DNA of 13,993 nucleotides, from contig JBPCPI010000215.1 of assembly GCA_050999295.1 (NCBI GenBank), positions 1 through 13,993 on the forward strand, in the 5' to 3' direction. The stretch comes from JACCQS01 sp050999295 (GTDB lineage: Bacteria > Actinomycetota > Actinomycetes > Mycobacteriales > Geodermatophilaceae). Below are positions 1 to 6,636 of the stretch, in pieces. The first letter of the stretch is position 1, and each line of letters begins with the position of its first letter. The notes below the pieces were generated by a model. The model saw only the letters and a list, made by a program, of their open reading frames with translations. It was not told where the DNA came from and ran no database searches. Position numbers and translations under genes: made by a program.

Positions 1-550
1 GCCCGATGTGCGTACCGGCAACTCGTCCGTCGCGGTCGAGGACGACAGTGACGGGCAGTCCAGGTGGGCCTAGATGTGCCAGCAGGTCACCGTCGACGTC
101 GACGACCTGGGGGTAGGTGATGCCGAGATCACCGAGCAACGAGGCCGCCGCATCGGTGCTGTCTTCGGTGTTGACGCCGAGGAAGGCGACCCGCTCGCCG
201 TAGGACTCATGGGCGGCCTGCAGCAACGGCATCTCCTCGCGGCATGGGCCACACCAGCTGGCCCAAAGGTTGAGCAGGACAGGGCTTCCGCCCAAGTCGG
301 ACATGGTGATCGTCGGTCCGGAGGTCAGGCACGGCAGTGTCAAGGGCGGTAGAAGGTCGGCGCCGGTGCCCTCCGACGAGGCCTGGAGCGGTAGCTCATC
401 GCAGGAGGCCACTCCTGGTATCGCTGTCGCGGTGCTCGGCGGGGAGTCGGATACGACCGCTCCGTCACCGTTCGACCCGCAACCTGCCACTAGCACCGTT
501 GCTATTACAAGCGGGCTCATGCGACGCAATGTCCTACGAGTGGCCAGCAC
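1..550 (-). CDS. TlpA-like thiol-disulfide oxidoreductase, lipoprotein (3' end cut by window edge)
   Basis: The gene enters from the right and runs off the left edge; 183 codons are visible. It reads as an extracytoplasmic thioredoxin-fold protein of the TlpA/ResA type, a family that reduces or shuttles disulfides outside the membrane, for instance in cytochrome c maturation or metal-protein assembly. Visible features are an arginine-bearing n-region, a hydrophobic stretch ending in the lipobox LVAGC (Cys24), a linker of about 45 residues with two more Cys (50 and 74), the active site WCGPC at 99-103 inside LLNLWASWCGPCREEMP, GVNTED at 125-130, and the cis-Pro region GLPVTVV near 164-170. I chose the GTG at 550 because it gives a complete lipoprotein signal peptide; the ATG at 520 would leave only 13 residues and no positive charge before the lipobox Cys. 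The start lies 7 bases after the stop of the Asp-box gene, so the two are probably one transcript. The physiological partner is not visible. Confidence 0.85.
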   Translation of the reverse strand, partial: MLATRRTLRRMSPLVIATVLVAGCGSNGDGAVVSDSPPSTATAIPGVASCDELPLQASSEGTGADLLPPLTLPCLTSGPTITMSDLGGSPVLLNLWASWCGPCREEMPLLQAAHESYGERVAFLGVNTEDSTDAAASLLGDLGITYPQVVDVDGDLLAHLGPPGLPVTVVLDRDGRVAGTHIG

Positions 551-557
551 CGGTGTA

Positions 558-1502
558 TTACCCGTCGTATCGGACAGCGAAGCTGCGACCGCCGTCGGTC
601 GAGGCGAGGATCGCGCCATCAACGGCGGCGAAAACCTCCCTGGCGTCGGTCGCGGTCAGCGCCTGGGGCGCTGCGTCGAGGCTGCCGCGCTGCTGCCAGC
701 TTTGCCCGTCATCGGAGCTGGCATGCACGGTCCCGTCGGGTTCCACACCGACGATCGTCCCGTCCTCGGCCCAGGTCACCAGCAGCAGGATTGGGGCTTC
801 CGCAACTAGGTCGAAGTTGCGGGCGCCATCCTCGCTTCGCACCAGCCCTTGCTCCGTGGTCGCAAGCACCACGTCGGGGTCATCCGGGCTGACGGCGAAA
901 TCGGCCATCGGGATCTGGCTTCGGGTTTCCCAATTCTGTTTGTCCTGGCTGACCATGAAACCGCCGGTTAGCGAGTTCAGTCCGTAGACCATGCCGTGGC
1001 GGTACTCCAGGGAGTGGAAGTCGGCCTCGCCGGACAGGGACAACGACTGCCAGGTCTGACCGCTGTCGGTAGATTCGATCAGGCCGAGCGAGGACGGACC
1101 GTCCTGCCCGTCACCTGGGTGACCGCTGGCCAGAAAGTGCCCGGGACCGACGACGGTGAAGCCCATGAAGTCCTGAACCCGGTCGGCGACCAAGGTCGCC
1201 TCCCCGCTCCCGGAGACACGGAACAGCCCGTAATGGGTCCCCGCGTACAGCGCTCCGTCCTTGGGGTCGACCCCAAGTCCGTGCACATGGGCCATGCCCG
1301 CAGATGCCGTTCCCGTGCCGTCGTCACCGCGAGTCGTGAAGAAGACGATTCCCCCGATCACGACAACCGCAACGACTAGGGCGGCCATAAGAACGGTCTT
1401 CCGGCTCTCATGGGTGGCTGGAGTCGACAGCGTGCGCTCTCGAGCAGGTCTCGAAGGACGTGACGTTTTCGTGTGCGAGTCGCTGGTTCGTGAACCGGGC
1501 AT
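558..1502 (-). CDS. F510_1955-type Asp-box (BNR-like) beta-propeller protein, membrane-anchored
   Basis: A 314-residue protein with a basic cytoplasmic N-terminus, one membrane span at about 36-57 and an exported repeat domain. That domain begins with HVHGLGVDP (72-80) and carries several Asp-box motifs of the S-x-D-x-G-x-x-[WF] type: STDSGQTW (144-151), SEDGARNF (223-230), SSDDGQSW (262-269) and STDGGRSF (301-308), plus a weaker SQDKQNW at 185-191. This layout matches the actinobacterial proteins annotated as F510_1955 family glycosylhydrolases or sialidase-like. Asp boxes mark propeller turns and do not prove glycosidase activity, and I see no convincing sialidase catalytic set. The ATG is preceded by AGGTGG at a workable distance. 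The TlpA-like lipoprotein follows 7 bases downstream, which suggests a shared role at the cell surface, possibly in redox or metal handling. That role is inference. Confidence 0.75.
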   Translation of the reverse strand: MPGSRTSDSHTKTSRPSRPARERTLSTPATHESRKTVLMAALVVAVVVIGGIVFFTTRGDDGTGTASAGMAHVHGLGVDPKDGALYAGTHYGLFRVSGSGEATLVADRVQDFMGFTVVGPGHFLASGHPGDGQDGPSSLGLIESTDSGQTWQSLSLSGEADFHSLEYRHGMVYGLNSLTGGFMVSQDKQNWETRSQIPMADFAVSPDDPDVVLATTEQGLVRSEDGARNFDLVAEAPILLLVTWAEDGTIVGVEPDGTVHASSDDGQSWQQRGSLDAAPQALTATDAREVFAAVDGAILASTDGGRSFAVRYDG

Positions 1503-1550
1503 GGACCACCTGCGAAGGTCGAGGGCCAGAGATCCGAAGGAGCGGATCCA

Positions 1551-1569
1551 CTACGACTCTTCATAGTAG
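1551..1569 (-). promoter_or_regulatory. Imperfect palindrome with a -10-like hexamer, upstream of the Asp-box gene
   Basis: Read on the minus strand this is CTACTATGAAGAGTCGTAG, with CTAC/GTAG ends and a TACTAT hexamer (1568-1563) that fits an actinobacterial -10 box. It lies about 50 bases before the Asp-box gene start. No good -35 hexamer is visible at 16-18 bases, so this may be a weak or activator-dependent promoter with an operator, or chance. Confidence 0.25.
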
Positions 1570-1626
1570 CGGTGCTGGGAGGGTGGTGGCCTCGTACTGC
1601 TCGATGGCTGAGGCGGCTTAGCGAAA

Positions 1627-1920
1627 TCAGCAGCCCGCGGGAGCTTCTTGGTGGTCGTGGGGTACGACCTGGATTGTGGCGTGGGTGACGCCGTAGTCCT
1701 TGGCCAGGAGGTAGCGGGTGCTGTCCAGGACGGCGTGCCAGTCTGCGCCGGGTGCAATGACGACGTGGGCGGAAGCGGGCTCGATGCCGTCGGTCACGGT
1801 CCAGATTTGTAGGTCGTGGACGGCCGCGACACCCGGCAGCTCTCGGAGTTGGCGTTGCGCCGCGGCGACGTCGACGCCGGGTGAGGCGGCTTCCATCAGG
1901 ATGCGGACGGCCTGACGCAC
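1627..1920 (-). pseudogene. Orphan C-terminal domain of a CDF (CzcD-type) cation efflux protein
   Basis: The 97-residue reading frame matches the cytoplasmic C-terminal domain of cation diffusion facilitators. It has the LMEAASPGVD lead-in that normally follows the last membrane helix, ELPGVAAVHDLQIWTVTDG with the family's HDLxxWxxxxG pattern, then SAHVVI and a short tail ending in Cys. Full CDF exporters are about 300 residues with six membrane helices that swap Zn, Co, Cd or Fe for protons. Here none of the helices remain: the frame upstream of the GTG holds only 13 unrelated codons before a TAG at 1962-1960. I therefore call it a truncated remnant, probably without transport function. A stand-alone metal-binding domain is a less likely alternative. 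Its place between the redox/Asp-box genes and a tRNA remnant fits an eroded metal-resistance island. Confidence 0.7.
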
Positions 1921-1962
1921 GAGTTTGTACGGGGGTGACTCGGCGCCTGCGCCGTAGGGCTA

Positions 1963-2216
1963 TTCCTTTCCAGCCCGAACCCGTCAGGCTCCTCGTACCA
2001 CTCGTCGTCCAGCGCCAAGCCAGAAAGGAGATGGCAGTAAATCTGTCCGCGCTCAAACAGCAGCTGGAGCACGTGAACTGACGGGGGACGCCTTAGGCTC
2101 GTGGCGGACCTGCGGTCACTGCAGGCCTGTCGACGGACAGAAGATTGCTGCCAACTTTGCTGTCTACGCCTCGGTCGACAGCGTTGAATTGCGAACGGTA
2201 ACGGCCAAGTCCCCGT
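1963..2216. other. Gene-poor stretch with small inverted repeats
   Basis: I recognise no gene on either strand. It holds two adjacent hairpins, CCTGC/GCAGG (2109-2113 with 2121-2125) and CTGTC/GACAG (2127-2131 with 2136-2140). The 8-base CTGTCGAC at 2127-2134 recurs inverted as GTCGACAG at 2174-2181. A 16-codon ATG frame at 2031-2081 has its purine-rich AAAGGAG directly abutting the ATG, so it is unlikely to be translated efficiently. The position beside the tRNA remnant would suit integrase arm sites or a decayed gene end. Confidence 0.4.
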
Positions 2217-2259
2217 GGGGACGGCCCCATGCGGACGTGAGCGGATGCCTCGCAACGAT

Positions 2260-2301
2260 TTTGCAAGGCGGGGGTTGAGGGTTCGAGTCCCTTCGTCTCC
2301 C
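2260..2301 (+). pseudogene. tRNA-Ala(UGC)-like 3' half: candidate attachment-site remnant
   Basis: The segment has a 7-base loop TTTGCAA that would place anticodon TGC (2262-2264). Exactly 15 bases follow before the T loop, the canonical spacing, then a T arm GAGGG-TTCGAGT-CCCTT (2277-2293) and a 7-base acceptor-like strand CGTCTCC (2294-2300). The 5' half is missing: bases 2255-2259 do not pair with GGCGG at 2267-2271 and no D arm is present. GGGGACG at 2217-2223 could pair with the acceptor strand and would even give the G3-U70 wobble typical of tRNA-Ala, but it lies about 12 bases too far away and may be chance. The base after the acceptor strand is C rather than the A73 expected for tRNA-Ala. 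Identity starting in the anticodon loop is what tyrosine integrases usually leave at the distal end of an island. Confidence 0.5.
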
Positions 2302-2354
2302 CCGCGTGTGACGGGCCGGATACCGGATGTATGCCAGGAACTAGACCTGAATTG

Positions 2355-2360
2355 TATGCT
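2355..2360 (+). promoter_or_regulatory. Candidate -10 box for a leaderless antitoxin transcript
   Basis: TATGCT matches actinobacterial -10 elements, and transcription starting 7-8 bases downstream would fall on the ATG at 2368. No Shine-Dalgarno sequence precedes that ATG, which agrees with a leaderless message. A good -35 is not visible. Confidence 0.35.
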
Positions 2361-2367
2361 GTGGGAT

Positions 2368-2601
2368 ATGGCCGACTTGACCACGATCAAGGTATCTCGG
2401 GGTTTGCGCGAGCGAATCTCTCGTGATGCCTCCCAGCGTGGCGTGACGGCGGCCGCACTCATAGCTGAGTTGCTGGATTCCTACGAGCGTGAGCAGCGGC
2501 TATCCGCGGTCGGGAAGGCATACGCCGAGACCTCGAATGCTGGATACGGCGAGGAAACCGCAGCCTGGGATCAGACGGCTGCCGACGGCCTGACAGAGTG
2601 A
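2368..2601 (+). CDS. Ribbon-helix-helix antitoxin of a MazEF-type pair
   Basis: A 77-residue protein starting MADLTTIKVSRGLRERI. The N-terminal 50 residues have the ribbon-helix-helix layout: a short beta strand (TTIKVS) followed by two helices including RDASQRGVTAAALIAELLDSYERE. The acidic C-terminal tail (AAWDQTAADGLTE) is the kind of flexible segment that wraps and blocks a MazF toxin. It should dimerise, bind its own promoter and neutralise the downstream toxin. I use the ATG at 2368 rather than the in-frame extension back to 2215, because that extension translates through the tRNA remnant and lacks any family resemblance. Its last codon and stop overlap the toxin's GTG start as GTGA. Autoregulation is known for the family and not shown here. 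Confidence 0.8.
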   Translation: MADLTTIKVSRGLRERISRDASQRGVTAAALIAELLDSYEREQRLSAVGKAYAETSNAGYGEETAAWDQTAADGLTE

Positions 2602-2942
2602 GCCCGCCGCTGCGGCGCGGGTCGATCATCTGGATCGACCTCAATCCAACACGAGGGCGTGAGCAGGCTGGGACCCGACCGGCGGTTGTGATCGCCAGCG
2701 ACGGATACCTGTCCAACGTTCCCGATCTGGTGATTGTCATACCCGTCACCACCACCGACCGCGCCTGGCCACATCACGTGGCTCTGGACGGTCCAGACGT
2801 CGACCTGCCTCGGCTGAGTTTCGCGATGACCGAGCAGCCTCGCACAGTCGCCCGCTCGAGGATCGCTGGCCGAGCCGGAAGGGCCAGTGCGGCAACGATG
2901 TCCACCATCGATCAGTGGCTGCGGGATTTCACCGATCTCTGA
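2598..2942 (+). CDS. mazF: MazF/PemK-family endoribonuclease toxin
   Basis: A 114-residue protein with the MazF fold signature: RRGSIIWIDLNPTRGREQAGTRP at the N-terminus, then VVIASDGYLSN, LVIVIPVTTTDR and FAMTEQPRTVARSRI. The family cleaves single-stranded RNA at short sequences. Arg27 in GTRP and Thr51 in PVTTT match the conserved catalytic Arg and Thr. Length and motif order are normal, so the toxin looks intact. The GTG start overlaps the antitoxin stop (GTGA), giving translational coupling and one bicistronic unit. The pair sits directly after a tRNA-like remnant, which fits a stabilising module near an island boundary. Target sequence specificity cannot be read from the protein. Confidence 0.9.
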   Translation: MSPPLRRGSIIWIDLNPTRGREQAGTRPAVVIASDGYLSNVPDLVIVIPVTTTDRAWPHHVALDGPDVDLPRLSFAMTEQPRTVARSRIAGRAGRASAATMSTIDQWLRDFTDL

Positions 2943-3229
2943 ATGGTGCCCCCGGTTCGCCCTGGCGGCTCGAAGGCCGTTGGGCGGTCCGCAGAGGTGC
3001 CAACCGGGTGATCTAGAGAATCGACGACGACACAGCGGTAGGCAGCGGGCTCGTCTCCCAGCATCGCCGCGATATCTACCGGTGCTGAACGGACGGAACG
3101 GACGGAATCAGCCTGATTGACCAGAGCTGTTCAACTGTCGGCACCGCTGCGGCACCCGACACGTCACTGCGTCCCCTAAAGCTCTCGGGGGGTAGGCGCC
3201 CGGGCCGGGCCTGGGGCGAAGGGTCATGC
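2943..3229. repeat. Intergenic region with short repeats
   Basis: No gene is recognised. A 9-base unit GAACGGACG is repeated in tandem at 3087-3104, followed by a small hairpin AATCA/TGATT (3106-3110 with 3114-3118). CCCGGTT (2952-2958) recurs inverted as AACCGGG (3002-3008). GAAGGG at 3218-3223 is the Shine-Dalgarno sequence of the next gene. Confidence 0.35.
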
Positions 3230-4843
3230 GTGAGAGTCGAGGCAGCGGCCGTAGCGGATCTGCAGGTGTCGGACGCGGTCATCCTCGGTCAGGCACGACG
3301 GGCGCTGCTGCTGATCGGCTTCGGGTTCGGGCTGGCCTTCCTCGTCGGGCTGCTGGGCCCCTCAGCGGTCGCGGTGACTCTCCCGCAGCGCCGTGCCTGG
3401 CTCCCGCCGTTCTGGTTCGACGTCCATCCCTCGCCCTGGTTGGTCATCGGGCTCGTCCTGGCGGCGATTGTCTGCGGATCGATCGGCATCCACCTTGCCT
3501 TGCGGGCACTGGCCGCGGGCTGGCAGCCGCGATTGCGCAACCTCGTCTGCCTAGGCGCCGGTGGGGTGACCGCGGTCGCCCTGGTGCCGCCGATGGGCTC
3601 GGGCGACATCTTGATGTACGCGGCGTACGGCCGGGTCGCGGCACTTGGCCAAAGCCCGTACGTCACTTCGCCCGCCGACATCTCGCGCCTGGGCTATGAC
3701 CCGGTGACCAGTGCGGTCGAGCTTCCGTGGCAGGGGACTACCACTGTGTACGGGCCGGTCGCGACCTGGCTGCAGGAGGCGGCGTCCCGAATGTCCGAGG
3801 AGTCGACTCACACCACGGTGATGTGGCTGCACCTGACCAACGCGCTGGCCTATGTCGTGATCGGGCTGTTGGTACTGGTGCTGGCCGGACGTGACCCGAG
3901 TGCGCGGGCGCGTGCCGCCCTCCTCGTGCTGGCCAACCCGGTTCTGGTCTGGGCGGTCGTGGCCGGTGGGCACAACGACGCCCAGGCGGTCATGTTCGCG
4001 ATCGCCGGCATCGTCGTGGCTCGCCGCTCGCCACTTGCGGCGGGTCTGCTGGTCGGCCTCGGCGGGGCGGTCAAGCTGAATGTTGCCCTGTTCGGCCTCG
4101 CGCTGATCTGGGGGATGCGCCGGTCCCCGCGCCGCGTCGCCCAGCTGTGCGCTGGTGCGACGCTGGCTCTGGTCGGTACGTACGGAATGGTGGGTCCGCA
4201 GGCCTTTGATCAGATCCAGGCGGCCAGCCGGTTCATCTCGAGCGGGTCACAGTGGCGGCTGGTTTTCGAGCCGCTGCGCGATCTCGTCTCCGAAGACCTG
4301 GCGCGCACGGTGATCTTCGGGGCCGCCCTGGTCTCGATGGTGCTCATGGCCATTCTGTTGGCCAGAGCCCTGCCGCCGCCGGGGCTGGCTCACCAACCCT
4401 TTCTTGGCGGTTTTGGCCAAAACCGCCGGAACCTCGGCGGTTCTGACGTAAACCGCCAAGGGACGGCGTACGGCGGTGACGACCCGAGACCGGATGCCGT
4501 ACGAGCCGCGGCGGTCCTGTGCCTGGCCTGGATGGTGACGGCGCCCTACGTACTGCCGTGGTACGCCTTGGTGGCCTGGGTGCCAGTGGCGGTGCTGGCC
4601 GCGTCCCCTGTTGACCGGCTGCTACTCGTCTGGACCGCCGCTCTGTCCGCGGCCTATGCGGCAGGCCGCGTCGTTGAACTTCCGTCCGCTCTGCAATTCC
4701 TGAAGGTGACAACCATCCAGGACGCGATGCCGATCGTGTTGACCGTGCTGGTCGCGCTGCTCATCGGCTGGTGTTGGCGGAGTCCGGCGCGACCGCGGTC
4801 GGCGAGACCTCGGCGAGTTCTCGTGCCGGCTGGGCGGGATTGA
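3230..4843 (+). CDS. MptB-like polyprenol-phosphomannose-dependent (GT-C) mannosyltransferase, membrane protein
   Basis: A 537-residue protein with roughly 10-12 hydrophobic segments. It resembles the actinobacterial MptA/MptB group, which transfers mannose from polyprenyl-phosphomannose on the outer face of the membrane during lipoglycan synthesis. The key extracytoplasmic loop after the second or third span reads PMGSGDILMYAAYGR (121-135) with the acidic residue (Asp126) expected of GT-C enzymes. It is followed by GQSPY, VYGP (173-176), and the family-like GGHNDAQ (246-252). The GTG start has GAAGGG six bases upstream. Residues about 392-410 form an unusual hydrophilic insert between spans, encoded by nested inverted repeats. 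The last 83 bases overlap the end of the convergent GT87 gene. The exact acceptor sugar or lipid is unknown, and the MptB label is by resemblance only. Confidence 0.75.
   Translation: MRVEAAAVADLQVSDAVILGQARRALLLIGFGFGLAFLVGLLGPSAVAVTLPQRRAWLPPFWFDVHPSPWLVIGLVLAAIVCGSIGIHLALRALAAGWQPRLRNLVCLGAGGVTAVALVPPMGSGDILMYAAYGRVAALGQSPYVTSPADISRLGYDPVTSAVELPWQGTTTVYGPVATWLQEAASRMSEESTHTTVMWLHLTNALAYVVIGLLVLVLAGRDPSARARAALLVLANPVLVWAVVAGGHNDAQAVMFAIAGIVVARRSPLAAGLLVGLGGAVKLNVALFGLALIWGMRRSPRRVAQLCAGATLALVGTYGMVGPQAFDQIQAASRFISSGSQWRLVFEPLRDLVSEDLARTVIFGAALVSMVLMAILLARALPPPGLAHQPFLGGFGQNRRNLGGSDVNRQGTAYGGDDPRPDAVRAAAVLCLAWMVTAPYVLPWYALVAWVPVAVLAASPVDRLLLVWTAALSAAYAAGRVVELPSALQFLKVTTIQDAMPIVLTVLVALLIGWCWRSPARPRSARPRRVLVPAGRD
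4403..4460. repeat. 58-base nested inverted-repeat element inside the glycosyltransferase gene
   Basis: The ends CTTGGCGGTTT (4403-4413) and AAACCGCCAAG (4450-4460) are perfect 11-base inverted repeats. Inside lies a perfect 22-base palindrome at 4406-4427 centred on GG/CC, and a second stem GGCGGTT/AACCGCC (4436-4442 with 4451-4457). The sequence keeps the reading frame open and falls in a loop between membrane spans. It looks like a REP- or MITE-like unit that inserted in frame. Confidence 0.7.
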
Positions 4844-6122
4844 CCGCTCGGCGGGGGACCTGGGGTGGTTGCTCCGGGCTCGCGGGAACGATCGGGTCTG
4901 TCGCGTCCGTATCGTCGGTGTCGGCGGGGGGTGCTGGCCGATCGAGCTCGAGTGCCGGGCGCGACCGGAGGAAGACGACGAACAGCGCGACGAGTATGAC
5001 CGCCCGCCCCCACACACCGACCAGCATCGCCAGCTTGGCCAGCCCGAAGTCCTCGCCCAGGGCGCGTTCGTAGTACCACCGGAACAACCCGACGTACAGG
5101 GCGGCGTCGAATGCCAGGTACGTCGCCCACCAACCCCAGCGCACGCGGAGCAGGACGAAGAACGGCAGGAGCCACAGCGCGAACTGCGGCGAGTGCGCCT
5201 TGTTGAACAGCAGGAACGCGCACAGGATCGCCGCGCAGACTGCCAGGTTGGGGTAGGCCTCCTCCTGCCGCTGTGCTTGTACCCAGCCGTAGACCAACGC
5301 GGCTGTGAAGGACAGTCCGAGCAGGATCGGCACCACCACGTTGAGCGTGCCGTTGTCCACCGAGCGCAGGCCCCAGTACCAGATGCTGTTGCTGGTGATG
5401 TCCGCGTCGCGCAACGCTTGAAATTGGTACGACGCCCACCAGCCCTCGACATTGACCAGGACGAACCAGCCGTTGATCAGGACGAAGCTGCCGACCGCGG
5501 TGAGCGTCACCCGTACCGCATCCGCGCGGTCTCGGTCGGCTAGGCGGGACAGGACAAGTGGGGCGAGGAAGAACAGCGGCCACAGCTTCAGGCAGCCACC
5601 GATGACCAGCAGCACACCCGCCGTCGCTGCGCGCCCTTTCCACCAGGCGTAACAGGCCAGCACCGTCGCAGCGACGACGAGGAGATCCCAGTTGTGGAAG
5701 GAGTACCAGATCAGCGGCGGGGCAAGCGCGTACAGCAACGCCCGTCGGCCGACCATCCGCCACAGCAGCCAGGCGGTGAGCAGGCTGAACGGCGCCAACA
5801 AGGTGGCCGTGGCGATGAGGTACTCGCTGTCGTCGCTCGCCAGTTGGGTCGGCAGCCAGGCGAAGAGCCCGGTGAGTACGGGGTACTCGATCGCCCCGTC
5901 GCGCAGTTCGCCATCGACCAGGTCGCCATGAATGTAGGGAAATGCCCCGTCGTCCATGCCGCGCTTGACGTAGAGCACCTGGATGTCGTTGACGCACAGG
6001 TAACGGTTGCGGTTGGCCTCGTAGTCGCCCATGCACGGCGCCTTGAGCAGAAACCCGAGGCCGGTGAGTACGGCGCAGGCCAGCAGGACGACGCCGAGCA
6101 TCCGCAGACCCTTGCCCCGCAC
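4761..6122 (-). CDS. GT87/DUF2029-type integral membrane glycosyltransferase (Rv0051-like)
   Basis: A 453-residue polytopic membrane protein with about 10 hydrophobic spans and a hydrophilic, Pro/Asp-rich tail from about residue 390. Motifs include DGAIEYPVLTGL (75-86), HNWDLLVV (143-150), CLKLWPLFFLAPL (177-189) and NKAHSPQFALWLLPF (307-321), the pattern of actinobacterial DUF2029/GT87 proteins such as the Rv0051 group. GT87 members use polyprenyl-phosphate sugars at the outer membrane face; PimE is the best-known member. Activity of this subgroup is not established to my knowledge. The start is GTG at 6122, divergent from the small membrane-protein pair with only 16 bases between start codons. 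The tail-coding end overlaps the MptB-like gene by 83 bases on the opposite strand, so the last 27 residues are encoded in shared DNA. Confidence 0.75.
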   Translation of the reverse strand: MRGKGLRMLGVVLLACAVLTGLGFLLKAPCMGDYEANRNRYLCVNDIQVLYVKRGMDDGAFPYIHGDLVDGELRDGAIEYPVLTGLFAWLPTQLASDDSEYLIATATLLAPFSLLTAWLLWRMVGRRALLYALAPPLIWYSFHNWDLLVVAATVLACYAWWKGRAATAGVLLVIGGCLKLWPLFFLAPLVLSRLADRDRADAVRVTLTAVGSFVLINGWFVLVNVEGWWASYQFQALRDADITSNSIWYWGLRSVDNGTLNVVVPILLGLSFTAALVYGWVQAQRQEEAYPNLAVCAAILCAFLLFNKAHSPQFALWLLPFFVLLRVRWGWWATYLAFDAALYVGLFRWYYERALGEDFGLAKLAMLVGVWGRAVILVALFVVFLRSRPALELDRPAPPADTDDTDATDPIVPASPEQPPQVPRRAVNPAQPARELAEVSPTAVAPDSANTSR

Positions 6123-6138
6123 ATCGGGAGGCTAATCG

Positions 6139-6636
6139 GTGCAGGTGAGCGGCCGTCGTACGCCTGGCGACCGCCGCCCGACGCTCTGTCTACCTATGCG
6201 GGTCACGGGGCATTCTGGATCGGTGAATTCGGCCGACGGGAATGAGCTGAGCGCAGCCCCCGTGCCGGCTCGCAATGCGCGCGTCGGCTGGTGGGACGCG
6301 CTGATCGTGGGGTACGCGGCACTGGCCGCGCTCTGCCGCCCGCTTACCGCCCCCGCCGCGGTCGCCGTCCTCCTGGCGGGCGCCGTGCTCCTCGCGTTGG
6401 CAGCACGGCGACGGAGGCCAGCGCAGCGGCTGGTCTGCTCGCGCGGCGCCGCTATCCCCTGGATCGTGCTGGCGTTGCTGCTCGCCGGCTGGGAGCTGAC
6501 CGCGGTGTTCTGGGGTAACGACCGGGCACACCCCACCCTGAGTCTGCTGCTCGACCCGGTCCTGGAGACCTACCCGGGACGGCTGGTCGGCTACCTCGCC
6601 TGGTTGGGCGCCGGCCGGTGGCTGGTGACGCGGTGA
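6139..6636 (+). CDS. Hypothetical membrane protein (3-4 spans)
   Basis: A 165-residue protein that I do not recognise. The first 45 residues are polar and arginine-rich. Hydrophobic segments follow at WWDALIVGYAALAAL, PAAVAVLLAGAVLLALAA and WIVLALLLAGWELTAVFW, plus a weaker one near the C-terminus (LVGYLAWLGAGRWLV), separated by short basic loops. The GTG start is chosen because GGGAGG (6126-6131) sits seven bases upstream; an ATG at 6196 is an alternative that would remove the arginine-rich leader. The stop codon overlaps the start of the next small membrane gene (GTGA), so the two are translated as a pair. It is divergent from the GT87 gene, with start codons only 16 bases apart, so their promoters must lie in or near each other's coding sequence. 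Confidence 0.65.
   Translation: MQVSGRRTPGDRRPTLCLPMRVTGHSGSVNSADGNELSAAPVPARNARVGWWDALIVGYAALAALCRPLTAPAAVAVLLAGAVLLALAARRRRPAQRLVCSRGAAIPWIVLALLLAGWELTAVFWGNDRAHPTLSLLLDPVLETYPGRLVGYLAWLGAGRWLVTR

Noticed and set aside
2031..2081. 16-codon ORF after AAAGGAG
   Set aside because: The purine run abuts the ATG with no spacing, the peptide matches nothing I know, and it lies in decayed intergenic DNA.
2217..2301. A complete tRNA using GGGGACG (2217-2223) as the 5' acceptor strand
   Set aside because: The acceptor strands pair, but the D arm is absent, the anticodon stem does not close and the length is about 12 bases too long. Only the 3' half is convincing.
1896..2462. Minus-strand 188-codon frame containing DEGTRTLNPRLAKS
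   Set aside because: That peptide is the antisense translation of the T arm and anticodon loop of the tRNA remnant, a known kind of spurious protein, and the frame crosses the antitoxin gene.
3226..3699. Plus-strand frame starting with an ATG four bases before the MptB-like GTG
   Set aside because: The translation is Arg/Gly-rich without motifs and the overlapping frame encodes the membrane protein with family motifs.
4654..6036. Long minus-strand reading frame of 460 codons inside the GT87 gene
   Set aside because: Its translation is rich in Arg/Pro/Gly with no family motifs, while the frame at 4761-6122 gives clear membrane spans and GT87 motifs. It is a high-GC shadow.
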